Below are positions 34,255 to 45,579 of a DNA stretch of 64,000 nt, in pieces (the stretch's first letter is position 1; each line of letters starts with the position of its first letter). The translations under genes were made by a program, and so were the position numbers. The notes under the pieces are model-generated. The model made no database searches and had not been told where the DNA came from. It saw only the letters and a list, made by a program, of their open reading frames with translations. The DNA is from Hanleya hanleyi. Taxonomy: Eukaryota; Mollusca; Polyplacophora; Lepidopleurida; Hanleyidae. Location of the stretch: contig JAVTVY010025177.1 in NCBI GenBank assembly GCA_036873755.1, forward strand, positions 1 to 64,000, read 5' to 3'.

Positions 34255-34740
34255 ACATAGATCAATGTGAAATGAGACGAATGTAGGGTGAAAGGTGAGT
34301 TTGGGGGGGGGGGGATAGGTGCAGGGATCAATGTGAAATGGGACGGCTGAAATCTGAAGGGTATATAGGGGATAGGTGCAGGGATCAATGTGAAATGGGA
34401 CGGCTGAAATCTGAAGGGTATATAGGGGATAGGTGCAGGGATCAGTGTGAAATGAGACGGGTGAAATCTGAAGGGTATATGGGGGACCTGTGCGGCGATC
34501 AATGTGAAATGAGACGGGTAAAATGTGAAGGGTATATGTAGGGCGGTGTGGGGGAACGGGTTGCACGGCATACTCTGTATGTCCAGTGCCCATTGTAATA
34601 CGATAGAGTGCCCAATCAAACCAACTAACCATATAGGGGATAGGTGCAGGGATCAATGTGAAATGAGACGGGTGAAATATGAAGGGTATATATGAGATAG
34701 GTGCAGGGATCAATGTGAAATGAGAAGGGAGCAGGATGAC
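34255..34740 (-). repeat. 57-bp minisatellite, seven units
   Basis: GATCAATGTGAAATG(G/A)GAC starts at 34260, 34326, 34383, 34440, 34497, 34651 and 34708. The core period is 57 bp; the 154-bp gap holds an unrelated 97-bp stretch (34555-34632). Because 57 is 3x19, two minus frames stay open (187 and 141 codons) with 19-residue repeats such as SHFTLIPAPIPYIPFRF. No signal peptide or known domain is seen, so I do not call a gene. Similar units differ at few sites. Confidence 0.9.
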
Positions 34741-34933
34741 ATGCGAATGGTATAGAAAGCTTGGTGATGATGGTGATGATGATCAACATTCACAAATAAG
34801 AAATTGACGAGGCGAGATCTGTCAGTCTACCAACTTTCTCTACTACTCCACGATGGCGCATGCTCATCGTGACGTCACTTTCATTATACAACTGCACGAC
34901 CTATTTGGAGCAATGATATTCCATCCATCGCCA

Positions 34934-35390
34934 TGCGTGGCACCAGACTACTAATAATTGTGTTACTTGTTATGTATTAGCATAAACAATCACAAAACAA
35001 AATGACAAAACTCTCGATGCATAAATCCACTTGGCATGACAATATTCATCTCGTGAGACATTAACTGTGATAGTCTTGACAGGAGTTGACCATGGAAATT
35101 TCAAATTCCCGCCATTGACAGCTGAACGGTGTTACCAAATGTCATTCAATTGCCTTTTCATCCATCATTGATCATGTCTCCATCCACCATACTTTTCTCA
35201 AAGTTGCCCAAATCAACAACAGGAACTACAGTTTGAAGCCTCATCTGCAATTTGAAATATCAGATGTATCAGAAATGCTGAAAAATCACAGCTCATAAAA
35301 TCCACAAAATCTGCTCTCAAATTTCTAAAAAATGTAATTCGAGGGGCTCCGATCAGGAAGTGATTAACTCTGGTCTGATGCCGCGTACCG
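34934..35390. mobile_element. Non-autonomous TIR element, copy 2
   Basis: Collinear with 7770-8230 (GTTACTTGTTATGTATTAGC, TTGACCATGGAAATTTCAAA, GATCATGTCTCCATCCACCA, GTATCAGAAATGCTGAAAAA), with many single-base differences and small indels. The ends GTGGCACCAGACTACTAATA and the complement of TTAACTCTGGTCTGATGCC are a decayed TIR. Confidence 0.8.
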
Positions 35391-35777
35391 CCGAAATACT
35401 ATATGCACACCATGTTGTTCCAGTAAAAGCCATCTGCACAAGTTCAGGTAACCCCTAAATCCTCGCAGAGGGTTTACCTGGACTTTTTTGGCGAATCATT
35501 GCCTCTATTACACAAGCTTGTATACATTTCATCCCCAGCGGATGGTTCGAATTAGCGCGTCAGTATCTGAAGCCTGTGGTTTTCGCTTTGACACCCGGTG
35601 TCGAATTCAGGCTAACTTCAGAGGTAGTCTGGCCGGCGATGGAATTCAAAGCAGTCAAAACTCAAATCTCGCTGCGGGTTGGCCTGATGAGCTGTTTCAG
35701 CGCGCTTACTGATTGGTTCGGTTTAGCGGAAGCCTCTCCGGCTATTTATATCCAGAACTGCTATAGGTAGCTAACCA

Positions 35778-35818
35778 AGCCAGTGTATCGATCGTAACCT
35801 ATCGATTGATACACTGGC
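35778..35818. repeat. Short hairpin
   Basis: GCCAGTGTATCGATCG pairs with CGATTGATACACTGGC across an 8-base loop. No T-run follows, so it is not read as a terminator. Confidence 0.7.
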
Positions 35819-35963
35819 TCGCGAGGATGGTATAAACCATACGCTTATACGTGATAGCATGCACAGTAAATTCGGACCACGGATCAGCTATAACCCACCA
35901 TAGTACTCACAATAATAGTGACATTAAATGCCGGATGGTTTAACAAGGTTGTGATAGGCTGCA

Positions 35964-36603
35964 AGTCCTGCTCTAAAGTCTGTCCATTTTTATTAGTCGT
36001 CTACTTTGGAGCTTGTCAAAAATCAATAGTTAACCCTGCAACAATTTTCTTTTTTGCAGCGTGTATAACAAACTGAACTCTACAAAATGACTACCATTTC
36101 TTTGTGATATCGATAATATATAAAACGCCAGTGCAGTTGTTTATGTGCCGGACCTCAATTACATAGAGAGACGTAATAATGTATTCATACTCACTAGCAC
36201 AAAGGTCATTGATGCCAAATACAGTGATAACAGGCGGTCCGTGGGAGTGTCGCTTATATCCCATGCCCAGTGAAATTGCCAAATGATAAACCGCGCAAGC
36301 CTTTATGACCATACACGGCATTGTTGACCTTTGTACTGGACAACACGAATACATTATGATGTCTCCTTATGCAATTGAGTCCCGGTACATGAAACAACTG
36401 TACTGAAGTTTTATATGGAGAGAATTACAAAGTTATTTCAAGCGTGATATATTATCGATATCACGGATAAATGGTAGTCATTTTGTAGAGTTCTGTTTGT
36501 TCTACACGACGCGAAAAAGAAAATGTATGGAGAGTTAACTGCTGATTATTGGCAAGCTCCAAAGTAGACGACTAATTAAAGTGGACAGACTATAGTTCTT
36601 GGT
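35964..36603. mobile_element. Foldback element, about 640 bp
   Basis: The left arm 35970-36125 (AGTCTGTCCATTTTTATTAG, GTCGTCTACTTTGGAGCTTG, CTCTACAAAATGACTACCAT, GATATCGATAATATAT) pairs with the right arm 36450-36600. The centre at 36126-36449 has unrelated short frames only. Confidence 0.85.
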
Positions 36604-36660
36604 ATTTAATTAGAGCATTTCCACAAAGTGGATGCTCTTATGTTTTCATGAGAAACGGCT

Positions 36661-36661
<1 letters not shown>

Positions 36662-36691
<30 letters not shown>
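36662..36691 (+). repeat. (GCC)n microsatellite inside the element head
   Basis: Ten perfect CGC/GCC units just 3' of the hairpin head, the place where related families have CGTCCG repeats. Confidence 0.95.
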
Positions 36692-38657
36692 GACTTTAAA
36701 CGTGAATATCTCTGAAACCGTTAAATACTTTCGGGTCAGACTTTGTGTGCTATCTCCTTAGGCCTGGGAAATTTGCCTGGTTGTGTTTCGATAGCTGATG
36801 CTCACCACTAGGTGGCATTGTAGTCAGAGCATAGGTAAACCTTTCTGTGACGATTTCGTCTGAATGACTTGTTTGATTTCTATGAAATTACAATGGTCTT
36901 GAAGGATAGGCAATGTGCTGAAAAGGTTGTGGTGTAGCTGGCGTAATTATAAAGGCACATTTTTTTGCATTTTTAAAAAAAGAAGTTTTTTGTGAAATAA
37001 AAATTTGTCATTCGCTTGGAGAAATATTTAAAGATTCTTCTATTCTATGTTGCCAAGCATAAATGTAGGATTGCCGACATGATAATTTTATTTTGATGCT
37101 AACCAAATTGCTATTTAAATGAAAAATCTCAATTATCTGACTTAACGTCAAAACCTCCATAACCATTATCATGATTAAAGTTTTTTCTATTGAACTTTTA
37201 TGTGCAATCTCCCTAGGGCTTTAGATTTCAACTGCTTGTTTTTCGTGATATTTGGTTGTTACTAGGTGGCACTATAGACATGAATGCAGGTAAACATGTG
37301 TAACATCATATCTTCTAAACAACATGTTTGATTTCCATGAAATTTGAGTATAATGATCTTGCGAGATAGGCAAAGAGCTGACATGATTTTGGTGGTGTTG
37401 GCGAAATCATGGAGGCGCATTTTTGCATCTCAAAATAAGATTTTTTTCACAAAAATGGAAATTTACTTCTTTGAATCAGGGAAAAGTAATTCGAGTGTGC
37501 TGAACATGAATATAACTTTCCCAGTGTTATAATTCACACCCCTTGTAAGCCAAATGACCATTTTTTTGTAATACGTGAAATTTACATGACTTGAGTCCAA
37601 TATCTACATTCCCGAGGCCACATCTGAGGATTTTGCTTTATCATGTAGTTTCGTGATACTGTTCATCATTGGGTGGCACTATAGACAGTAAACTTATATC
37701 GCACAATTGGCATTTCATGAAGTTTATTGTCCGACAGACAAAGGATTTCAAAGGACTGAACGGTTGGGGTTTTTTTTGTGGATTGAAATTGAAGGGCCAC
37801 CTCCCATACGGATTTGCAGCCATCAACATAATGCTTGATTTATATCTCATTATACATTCTTTTTTACAATTACTAATTTTATTAACATTATGGTTTAAAA
37901 ATGGATTGAAAGGATATTGGTGCTGTTAGCGCTGGCATATACATGTGGCATACAGCATAGTCTGCTAAATATATCTAAATCTAGGCTACATCAACCCCTG
38001 CTCACACACATAACGAAAATGCAGTCGGAGAAGATATGCTACCATCAATATGGTCAGTATGGAAAATTGCAAGGTTTCAAGTGAACTTGAATTCAGGCCA
38101 TTTTGGTCAAATAGACATACTGTAACACTGATATTCTGCTTCACCTTTCAAGTCTCATAATGTAGGCCTGTATGTTGATCATTCAGGTGATAACACCTGT
38201 AATGTTTGACTTATTGCATATTGCAGTTATAAGTGGACTACTAGAGTGTTTGTATCAACAAAGTAAACACTTCATTCCAGAATCAGTGCTATTTCTCTCT
38301 CCATTACTGATATAATAATTTCTTCCTGTTTCCAATTACATAGTCTCCAGTGGTTGTGAACTCTGGGCTTCCAGATGTCTGGGGATGCATTCTGGTCAAT
38401 TTTCAATGAATGAAATAACAAATTATCACTCAGTAAATGCTCATTTTTTTGGTTTTATGTGGAGGTCCCCAGAATTTATTTGAAAATCGAGATGTGAAAT
38501 TGCACATACCGTTGCATTTTTACAGCATAGTTACAAATGTTGATAATTATTTTTTTAACTGAAAAAGCAGAAAGATATTTGAAGTGGAACTTCTACGTAC
38601 CTGCTATATGGCACATCCCACATGGGATATTTTTACATGTATATCTAATTGAAGTAA

Positions 38658-39545
38658 TCCATTGGAACCACTGATGATTTTCCAATAACAGAGAAGAAAA
38701 GCAACTCCAAGTAGCTAGGGATGACAATTTCATTCTGTATATTTCACTATTAGTTTTAGCATCTTCAGCAGTGAACAAAGTTACAAACAGCTCCATACGC
38801 ACAGTATATATACAAGGCATAATGTGATCTTAGCCAATACACAATTATGAATAGGTGAGTCAGTAAATTATGTCAGTCAGTTTGGACGGATATTAAAATG
38901 CTGTCATTTTCAGAAATTAACCTGACAGCGATCTACAAATAGTGTGATTCAGGTGATACAATACACACTGTAATTGATGAAAACAATACATAATCTGCTT
39001 ATTTGGTAAGAACTAAGTAAACTGTACACAAATGAATAAAGTATTGTGATATAGTGGGTATTTACATGTACCTACATTGAATATTTCTACATGTCATCTG
39101 CCAGATGTCAGTTTGGAGTAAGGACTATCATTTTAAGATAATATAGGTATAATTTACTTGGCAATCCACATCAGAATTGATGAAAACCTACAAATGTTGT
39201 AACTCGCATGTTTCATAATTGTTGTATATTTCCATGCGAGTTACAACATTTGTAGAGTGTGTATTGTATCACCTAAATCACACCATTTGTAGATCACTGT
39301 CAGATTATCGCTTAAGATTTAACAATTTCTGAAAATGACAGCATTTTAATATCTGTCCAACCTGATATAATTTACTGGCTTACCTATTCGTAATTGTGTA
39401 TTGGCTAAGATCACATTATGCCTTGTATATATACTGTGCGTATGAAGCTGTTTGTAACTTTATTCACTGCTGAAGATCCTAAACTAATAGCGAAATATAC
39501 AGAATAAAATTGTGATTCCTACTCGGAGTTGCTTTTCTTCTCTAT
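38658..39545. mobile_element. 888-bp foldback element with 11-bp target duplication
   Basis: AATTGAAGTAA flanks both sides (38647-38657 and 39546-39556). The paralogous site at about 13085 has a single, diverged version. The arms pair from GAGAAGAAAAGCAACTCC (38691) inward through GCATAATGTGATCTTAGCCA and GAAAATGACAGCATTTTAAT. The centre is a further hairpin, CTACAAATGTTGTAACTCGC with its complement. About 33 bp at the left end (38658-38690) do not pair with the right end. No ORF. Confidence 0.9.
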
Positions 39546-40839
39546 AATTGAAGTAAAATGGTGTGTTCTTGTGCATTTTGACAGAATATTTAGACTTTGA
39601 AGATGGTGTGTAATGATGCCCCAAAATGAACTGAATTCTCCGTGTCATCTGTTAGTCTGTCTCTGTCTGCCCATCTTTCTTGTCATACCACACATGCAGC
39701 TGGTGATGGATCAGAAGCCTAGTGAAATTGACTGACCTTCACCTGTTTTATCGAGGTCAAATTTAGCATTAGCAATAATTTTTAAAGGCGTGAAGACAGG
39801 CTCTCCAAATTTATAATACTTGTGCAATTGGTGACTGACTAGAAGCCTATCCCAGTTGACTGAATCTATTTTCTCGGGTTATATACTGTATATTATGATA
39901 TAACATGAAATATAGCTGGGCATTCTAAATTGATACCACATATGCAACTGATGATGGACCTGGAGTCTATGAAAATGACTGACATTGACCTATTTTCTCA
40001 AGGTCAAAAACTGTATGTTAAGTCACATGTTAACTGCCAATATACACTTCAAATCTAACATTGTCGTCATTTTGTTGTGGCTGTGGTTTTTCTTCCAGAA
40101 CAATTTAGCGAATTTTGCATGTGTTCCAACAGCCTCATGCTTCAACAGTAACTTAAACCATGCTGTATCGGCTGAGCTGTTGAAACACCCTCCATTTCCT
40201 AGCTCTGACATACTGCATCACTGTCGAAATATGGGTACCCGGTACCAAGACAGAGTGATAGATCACACAGCCAGTGAAGGTTCCCAATTTACACATGTAC
40301 ATTGAATGTCGTTATTGCCCATTTTACAACAACAACAATTCGCTGATTTACAGTGAAAAATTATAGTGAAAGGTATATGTTTTTTGTTGTTTGGCATTTT
40401 TATTTGCTGGAATTGTTTCAGATAGAATACAACAGCGTAATTCATACAATCAGGAATAAAAAGGGGGTTAAAATCTGTATGCTCAAACTTTTGTAGGAAA
40501 TATAGAAGTGGCAATTTGAAATTTTATTTTTATTCGATTTTTTAATGTCGGTGGGCCCATGAAACGCAAAATAAAGTTGGTGTTGCCTCGCACTGGGTTT
40601 CGACCATTGATGAAGAAATCCCTTCTCAGAGGCACTTCTACCAGGGATGATTCCTGATTGCTCATCCTCCAGGGGTATGTGCCCCACCCTCTGTCCCATC
40701 CTAAAAACAATTGCCACCCCTAATAGGGGGTGTGCCCAAATTGGGGAGATCTAAAGCCCTGTGAGTACCAAATTAATTATGTGTTACAAAATTATCTGGG
40801 GAAATGCTCTTTGCCCGTGTTTCACACGAGCTTTAATTG

Positions 40840-41620
40840 TTTCTATACGATTAGTATATACAGTAAGAGATGTACCGAATGTTCACGGCATTGCTTTGCT
40901 AACTCGGGTTCAAATTTCCGGTTTACATTCAGGCAACCTTTATGAGGTAAAACGATTTCCTCCAGGAAACAATTAAAGTCGCACGAGGAAACCGAATGGA
41001 GTAGGGCGAACGAATCTTTTCAACTCTTCTGAAACTTAGCTATTTAGAAATTTTCCTCGGTGAATAATTCAAGCGAACAAAATAATTCATGAAAACTGTC
41101 AGTGAAGAGTATATGATGGATGATACCATTAATATTATTCTGTAGATTGATCATAACTGACGTCGTCACATTCCCGGGTCCTGGTTGACCCGTAAACTGG
41201 AAACCGACAAGTCCAATTAGCAGGGGGAATAACTCGAAGCCCATAAATAGTTTACTACACGTATGTGATTCGATATGTTTACCTTATTCTGGCCCAAAAA
41301 GGAGACAATTTTCATCGATTACTTATGTGAGAGGTCGACAAACTTAGAATGACACATCGTCAGTAATCATGAACCTCTGTCAGTCCGCGATAGGCCGATA
41401 GTATTGTGAAATTTACTCCACTGAAAACGAGATTATAGTAACAATTGAATATTATTTGAATAGATGATGAATTAACTGTTAACCGAGGGGTTCAAGTCCC
41501 TCGACGTTGAGGCAATTGATTTGGTTTGGAACCGTAATGTTTAGTACGGCATGGAGCCGAGCAATCGCAAGTGAGATCCAGTGACCAGGTACCCACAATT
41601 ACCAAATTTTACCCTAATCA
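40840..41620. other. No recognisable gene
   Basis: CGAGGGGTTCAAGTCCCTCG at 41483-41502 looks like a tRNA T-arm but no other tRNA part is present. Otherwise unassigned. Confidence 0.4.
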
Positions 41621-41624
41621 TCAG

Positions 41625-42310
41625 TTCTTGTCCGGAAATGAAATTTTAACTTGGCCCAAAGGTAGCATCGCCTATAGATAGGTTGCTCGGCATGAAAAAC
41701 AATCCCAAGCGAGACCTTAGGCGAGAGTAGTGGCAAGGTAGGCACATACCTAATTTGAAAAGAATCCGTTCCGTTTTCGAAAAGTTGTGGTCCGGAAACA
41801 AAATTTTAACTGTTGGCGTCACCTATAGGCGGATCGGCGTGAAAAACAATCCCAAGCGAGATCTTGGGCGAGGTACCCACATACCAAATTTGAAAAGGAA
41901 TCCATTCAGTTTTCAAAAAGTTATTGCCCGGAAATGAAATATTAACTTGGCGCCACCTATAGGCGGATCGGCGGGAAAAACAAAACCGAGCGAGATCTTG
42001 AGGTGAGGTACCCATATACCAAATTTGAAAAGAATCCATTTAGTTTTTCAAAATTTATTTTCCGGAAACGAAATTTCAACTTGGCCCCCAGGTGGCGCCA
42101 CCTAAAGGCGGATCGACGTACAAAACAATCCCAAGGGAGATCTTGAGGTGAGGTACCCACTTACCAATTTTGAAAAGAATCGATTTAGTTCACCAGAAGT
42201 TATTATCCGGAAACGAAGTCGGACGGACGCTCCGTCGAACAGTCGAAATTTAGGGGCTTATAATTGTGCAACATTGAAACGAAACATTGTTGAAAGTTCG
42301 TTACAATGTT
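41625..42310 (-). mobile_element. Tandem-unit element with CGTCCG tract and hairpin at its right end
   Basis: Units of 134-147 bp have CAATCCCAAGCGAGA or a variant at 41700, 41847, 41981 and 42125, each with GGCGCCACCTATAGGCGGAT and ATACCAAATTTGAAAAGAAT. The array ends in GTCGGACGGACGCTCCGTCG (42218-42237), the complement of CGTCCG repeats. Then a hairpin follows: ATAATTGTGCAACATTG with CAATGTTCCACAATTAT (42259-42319). The head is therefore on the right, so the element lies on the minus strand. The unit is related to 59.48-61.2 kb. Confidence 0.8.
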
Positions 42311-42319
42311 CCACAATTA

Positions 42320-42580
42320 TCCATTTCAAAGACAGTTTCCTTAAGCAAAATGACATTTTAAAAATCGTTTCTTATTGAGAAATGACAATTTCTTATAGAG
42401 AAATGACATTGTTAAAATGGTTTCTTATAGATAACTCCCATATTGAAAAGGGTATTTTAATATGAGGAATCACCTTTTCAATATGTAGGATTAGGGGCAA
42501 CCCTTAACACCAAAAAAGCCCTTAAGGTTTGGATGGACGGGGAAAAACCCATAAAGGTCGAATGTTAGCACAGACAGAGT
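42320..42580. repeat. Short local repeats
   Basis: GTTTCTTAT(T/A)GAGAAATGACA occurs about three times. CATATTGAAAAGGGTATTTT and CACCTTTTCAATATG form an inverted pair. No gene. Confidence 0.6.
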
Positions 42581-42665
42581 GAGTGAGTGAGTGAGTGAAT
42601 AGAATTTAACGTCGCTTTCAACAATATTTCAGCTATATCACGACGAACCAACTAAGCACCACCCA
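42580..42665 (-). repeat. SINE-like gastropod repeat, terminal part
   Basis: GAGTGAGTGAGTGAGTGAAT, then TTTAACGTCGCTTTCAACAA and TTTCAGCTATATCACGAC. It lacks the GCGACTAACTGGG half seen in the other copies. Confidence 0.85.
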
Positions 42666-43000
42666 GCACAGTTGTGTTCCTGCTACTTTAAAGGCGAAAT
42701 CTTTGAAGCAGCATGGAACCAGACACCATCCATCCACCCTGTAAAACACTGAGGACAGCGCGCAAGAGACAGACAGGACGCTCACATGGTGCAATAAACA
42801 CAAGTGATATTACAGTGCTAGACATCACATTCAAGTTCCTGTTGCTTCTCAGCAAAATGCATTGAAGCAACAGGAACATGAACCCACCCAACCACCCGCT
42901 AGCACTGGCGGACGGACCGACGGACCCCAATACTATAGTTCCCCTTTATATTAGTCCTTCGGGCGTAAAGCTTCACTTTGTATCTCCCCCTTATCACTGA

Positions 43001-43262
43001 AAAACAACGGCAAGGCTTTGGTGTAAGACCTCCCATTGAAAAGGTAATATCCTGGACAAAAGACTGACAATACAACTTGCAGCAGATCCTTTGTGAATTA
43101 TATTTCGTGAGTCTTACACCAAATCGTTGCCAAAACAACGGCTAGGCTTTGGTGTAAGACCTCCCATTGAAAAGGTAATATCCTGGACAAAAGACTGACA
43201 ATACAACTTGCACCAGATCCTTTGTCAATTATATTTCGTGAGTCTTGCACCAAATCGTTGCC
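43001..43262 (+). repeat. 131-bp tandem duplication
   Basis: Units 43001-43131 and 43132-43262 differ at only a few sites; a third start (AAAACAAC) follows. Within each unit TTTGGTGTAAGAC and GTCTTACACCAAA (or one mismatch) form inverted ends, so each unit is itself a small foldback. Confidence 0.92.
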
Positions 43263-43616
43263 AAAACAACTGTATGAACTCTTATTCGGAAGTGGAAAAG
43301 GTTCTAAAATGGGTCATACACAAAAGCTTCAATGCAAAGTGGTCATTTCCCCGACAAATTTGATATATACCACGCCGTTGTTACTATGCGCATAGTTAGG
43401 AAGGGGATTCCTGCATTTTCGCGAGAATACCAAAACGACGTATTCTCGGGACCGAGGTCTATCATACCTGATATAACCTGGAGGATTATACGGAAAGTTA
43501 AACTATTATCTTCCAAAAATCCACAATTTATCAGATTTCTCTGAACTAAAGACATTTGGTGATTGAAACAGTATAACAACCAGGTAGAACTACATCTAAT
43601 TTAACGGTCGTTAGCC

Positions 43617-43973
43617 TAGCTAAGATTCATAGCGTCTCCCTTCTATCAACGCTATGCCGCGGGATATGCCGTGTGTAATTCAGATAGGTAAACATCGTCG
43701 GAAACAGACCAGAAAATTACATTCACTCGCCCCAAATCCCCACTATCGTAACAAATGGTCCTATCGGTTTAGAATGCCATCAATATTATTAGTTACAAAC
43801 ACTTACTTGCACTCGAAATGCGGCACAGAACGAAATGGATCGAGAGCCAGCAACGTGACAGCCATGTCTTCTTTCTGTCTCCTCGAACTAGCGGACAAGG
43901 TACGAGCCACACCAAAATTTGACCCCGTTAAATTTCGCCCATGGGACTAAATATAGAATCTCCTACAGGCCCA
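43617..43973 (-). repeat. Arm 1 of a 357-bp inverted repeat with no difference seen
   Basis: By eye this is the exact reverse complement of 44996-45352, the same length with no indel. Read on the minus strand it starts at the CTACAGGCCCA end. It contains a possible first coding exon at 43866-43808: ATG in a GACATGG context, 19 codons (MAVTLLALDPFRSVPHFEC), then a GTAAGTG donor. The 98-codon frame on the opposite strand is probably incidental. Confidence 0.85.
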
Positions 43974-44573
43974 TTCTCAAAGAGAGCCGTGTCTACCCGC
44001 GGAGACCAAAGCGACTCTCATGTAAACTGGTGACATTTTTGAATCTCCAATCTCAAAGCGAGGCAGCATGACATCACTCGCTCGACCGGGACTATTCTCC
44101 CGCGGGTAGACACGCAAAATGGTACATCTTCAGAAAATTTATGACCTAACCCAAAGATCACAAGATCATTATTGTTTAGCATCATCAGATAAACAAGAAT
44201 AGTACGATCAGACAACATGCAGGCGAAAATACGGTATAATTGACGTAATTCGTTGTTTTCCGCGTTTCAATGGTTGATCTTCAATGCAGAATCTAGGTCA
44301 ACTAAATTTATGTCTGCTGCTTCAAACGAGTAGGCCATAAATAAAGTTCAACGTTCAGTTTTATTTTTTTAACAACAAAACTTGCATAATGATAGCAACA
44401 AAAGTACATATCATAGGGCGTGTGAACAGTACTATGTAGTGAATGAAGAACAGAAATGCTGCAACTGCCTTGCCCTGATCAAGTACATGTCACGCTAAGA
44501 ACCTGGCATAGGTAATAAATTTTCCGAAGATGTACCGTCTTGCGGTAGACACGGCTCTCTTTGAGAATGGATC
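43972..44573. mobile_element. Possible TIR element between the two arms
   Basis: CATTCTCAAAGAGAGCCGTG plus TCTACCCGC (43973-44001) pairs with GCGGTAGACACGGCTCTC plus TTTGAGAATG (44541-44569). The interior repeats CGCGGGTAGACACG near 44102. No target duplication identified and no ORF. Confidence 0.65.
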
Positions 44574-44856
44574 GGAACTGTGCGAACTACTTCCTGTATT
44601 AGATAACTCGCTTTCACGGCCAAGTATACATACCGACAATAATTTGTTCGCGATTGATATGCTCCGAAACGGAAAGAGTCATTTTCCAATTATATAGCCC
44701 ACGTTATGTTTAGCAATTCGCTTCTAACTCGGCGGAGTCAGCAGGTCAATGACAAGCCGGATACAGACGGTAAAAATCATACGCCGCCTACTCACCCCCC
44801 AAATTTTGGGGGGATGGCTCCCATTTACACGTGAGACTCTTTCTCGCAGTAGGGAG

Positions 44857-44866
44857 TCTCGCGAGA
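44857..44866. promoter_or_regulatory. TCTCGCGAGA palindrome
   Basis: It matches the TCTCGCGAGA motif found in many metazoan CpG-rich promoters, bound by BANP in vertebrates. It lies about 240 bp upstream of the possible start codon at 45104. Regulatory role is inference. Confidence 0.35.
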
Positions 44867-44874
44867 CGAGAATG

Positions 44875-45006
44875 CTACAGGCCCACACGTGTGCAATATT
44901 CCATGCTCTATTGATTTGAAAAAAAAATCCAAGTACCCTTCAACTACAGTCTGAAAGTATCTACCGTTTTGTCAGCATGGAATATTGCACACGTGTGGGC
45001 CTGTAG
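44875..45006. mobile_element. Small element with perfect inverted ends of about 33 bp
   Basis: CTACAGGCCCACACGTGTGC and AATATTCCATGCT at the left are exactly complemented at the right (AGCATGGAATATTGCACACG and TGTGGGCCTGTAG). The interior is about 65 bp and AT-rich. The ACAGGCCC end resembles the CACAGGCCC end of the 27.1 kb hAT-like element. Its right end overlaps arm 2. Confidence 0.8.
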
Positions 45007-45352
45007 GAGATTCTATATTTAGTCCCATGGGCGAAATTTAACGGGGTCAAATTTTGGTGTGGCTCGTACCTTGTCCGCTAGTTCGAGGAGACAGAAAGAA
45101 GACATGGCTGTCACGTTGCTGGCTCTCGATCCATTTCGTTCTGTGCCGCATTTCGAGTGCAAGTAAGTGTTTGTAACTAATAATATTGATGGCATTCTAA
45201 ACCGATAGGACCATTTGTTACGATAGTGGGGATTTGGGGCGAGTGAATGTAATTTTCTGGTCTGTTTCCGACGATGTTTACCTATCTGAATTACACACGG
45301 CATATCCCGCGGCATAGCGTTGATAGAAGGGAGACGCTATGAATCTTAGCTA
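44996..45352 (+). repeat. Arm 2 of the 357-bp inverted repeat; possible first exon
   Basis: Exact inverted copy of 43617-43973. On the plus strand ATG at 45104 has A at -3 and G at +4. It opens 19 codons (59 nt) to GCAA|GTAAGTG at 45162/45163, a strong donor in phase 2. No following exon could be recognised downstream and the protein start matches nothing I know. It could be a captured host first exon, the 5' part of an element gene, or chance. Confidence 0.85.
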
Positions 45353-45579
45353 TCGTTAGCCTCAACTTTACACGCCTGTTAACGTAGGCGACTGTGAAAT
45401 ATCACTTAACCAACTCTGACGACCAGTGAAAATTCAATTTTTTACAATCAAAATTTAAATATTACGGAAATATAGCACGTGCCATTTTAGGTCCAGCCTT
45501 GGACATGAACTTTTGCTATCGAGTATTTTCCGATTCATATGTGATAAGCCTTGCATCCGGAGCAAACCAGTCATGATAA

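Larger units (their letters stand above)
36608..40836 (+). mobile_element. Long dispersed element, fuller copy with hairpin head
   Basis: The head GAGCATTTCCACAAAGTGGA plus TGCTCTT folds; (GCC)10 follows at 36662-36691. Units of about 370 bp follow, each with TAGGTGGCA(T/C)T(G/A)TAG and a GATAGGCAA(A/T)G block (36.70-37.70 kb). Then comes a tail collinear with 11640-13972, which includes a GTCTGTCTCTGTCTGCC tract at about 39653 and further units with AAGGTCAAATTTAGC. It ends after CCCGTGTTTCACA (about 40828). It carries the 888-bp foldback at 38658 and about 370 bp at 40.13-40.50 kb not in the other copy. No protein family recognised. Confidence 0.82.

Noticed and set aside
34150..34713. 187- and 141-codon overlapping minus-strand ORFs
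   Set aside because: Both are kept open by the 57-bp minisatellite, and two frames on one strand cannot both be favoured. No supporting motif.
40442..40717. Minus-strand ORF partly conserved with 13672-13863 (FRMGQRV, EDEQSGIIPG, SASEKGFL)
   Set aside because: The two lie in homologous parts of the same dispersed element, so similarity is expected. The frames differ in length and match no known protein.
41483..41502. Possible tRNA T-arm, CGAGGGGTTCAAGTCCCTCG
   Set aside because: No acceptor stem, D-arm or anticodon arm lies upstream at the right spacing, so no tRNA can be called.
43654..43950. 98-codon ORF identical to the one at 45019-45315 taken as a conserved protein
   Set aside because: The identity follows from the 357-bp inverted duplication and is not independent evidence of coding. 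The opposite strand has the better exon-like signal.
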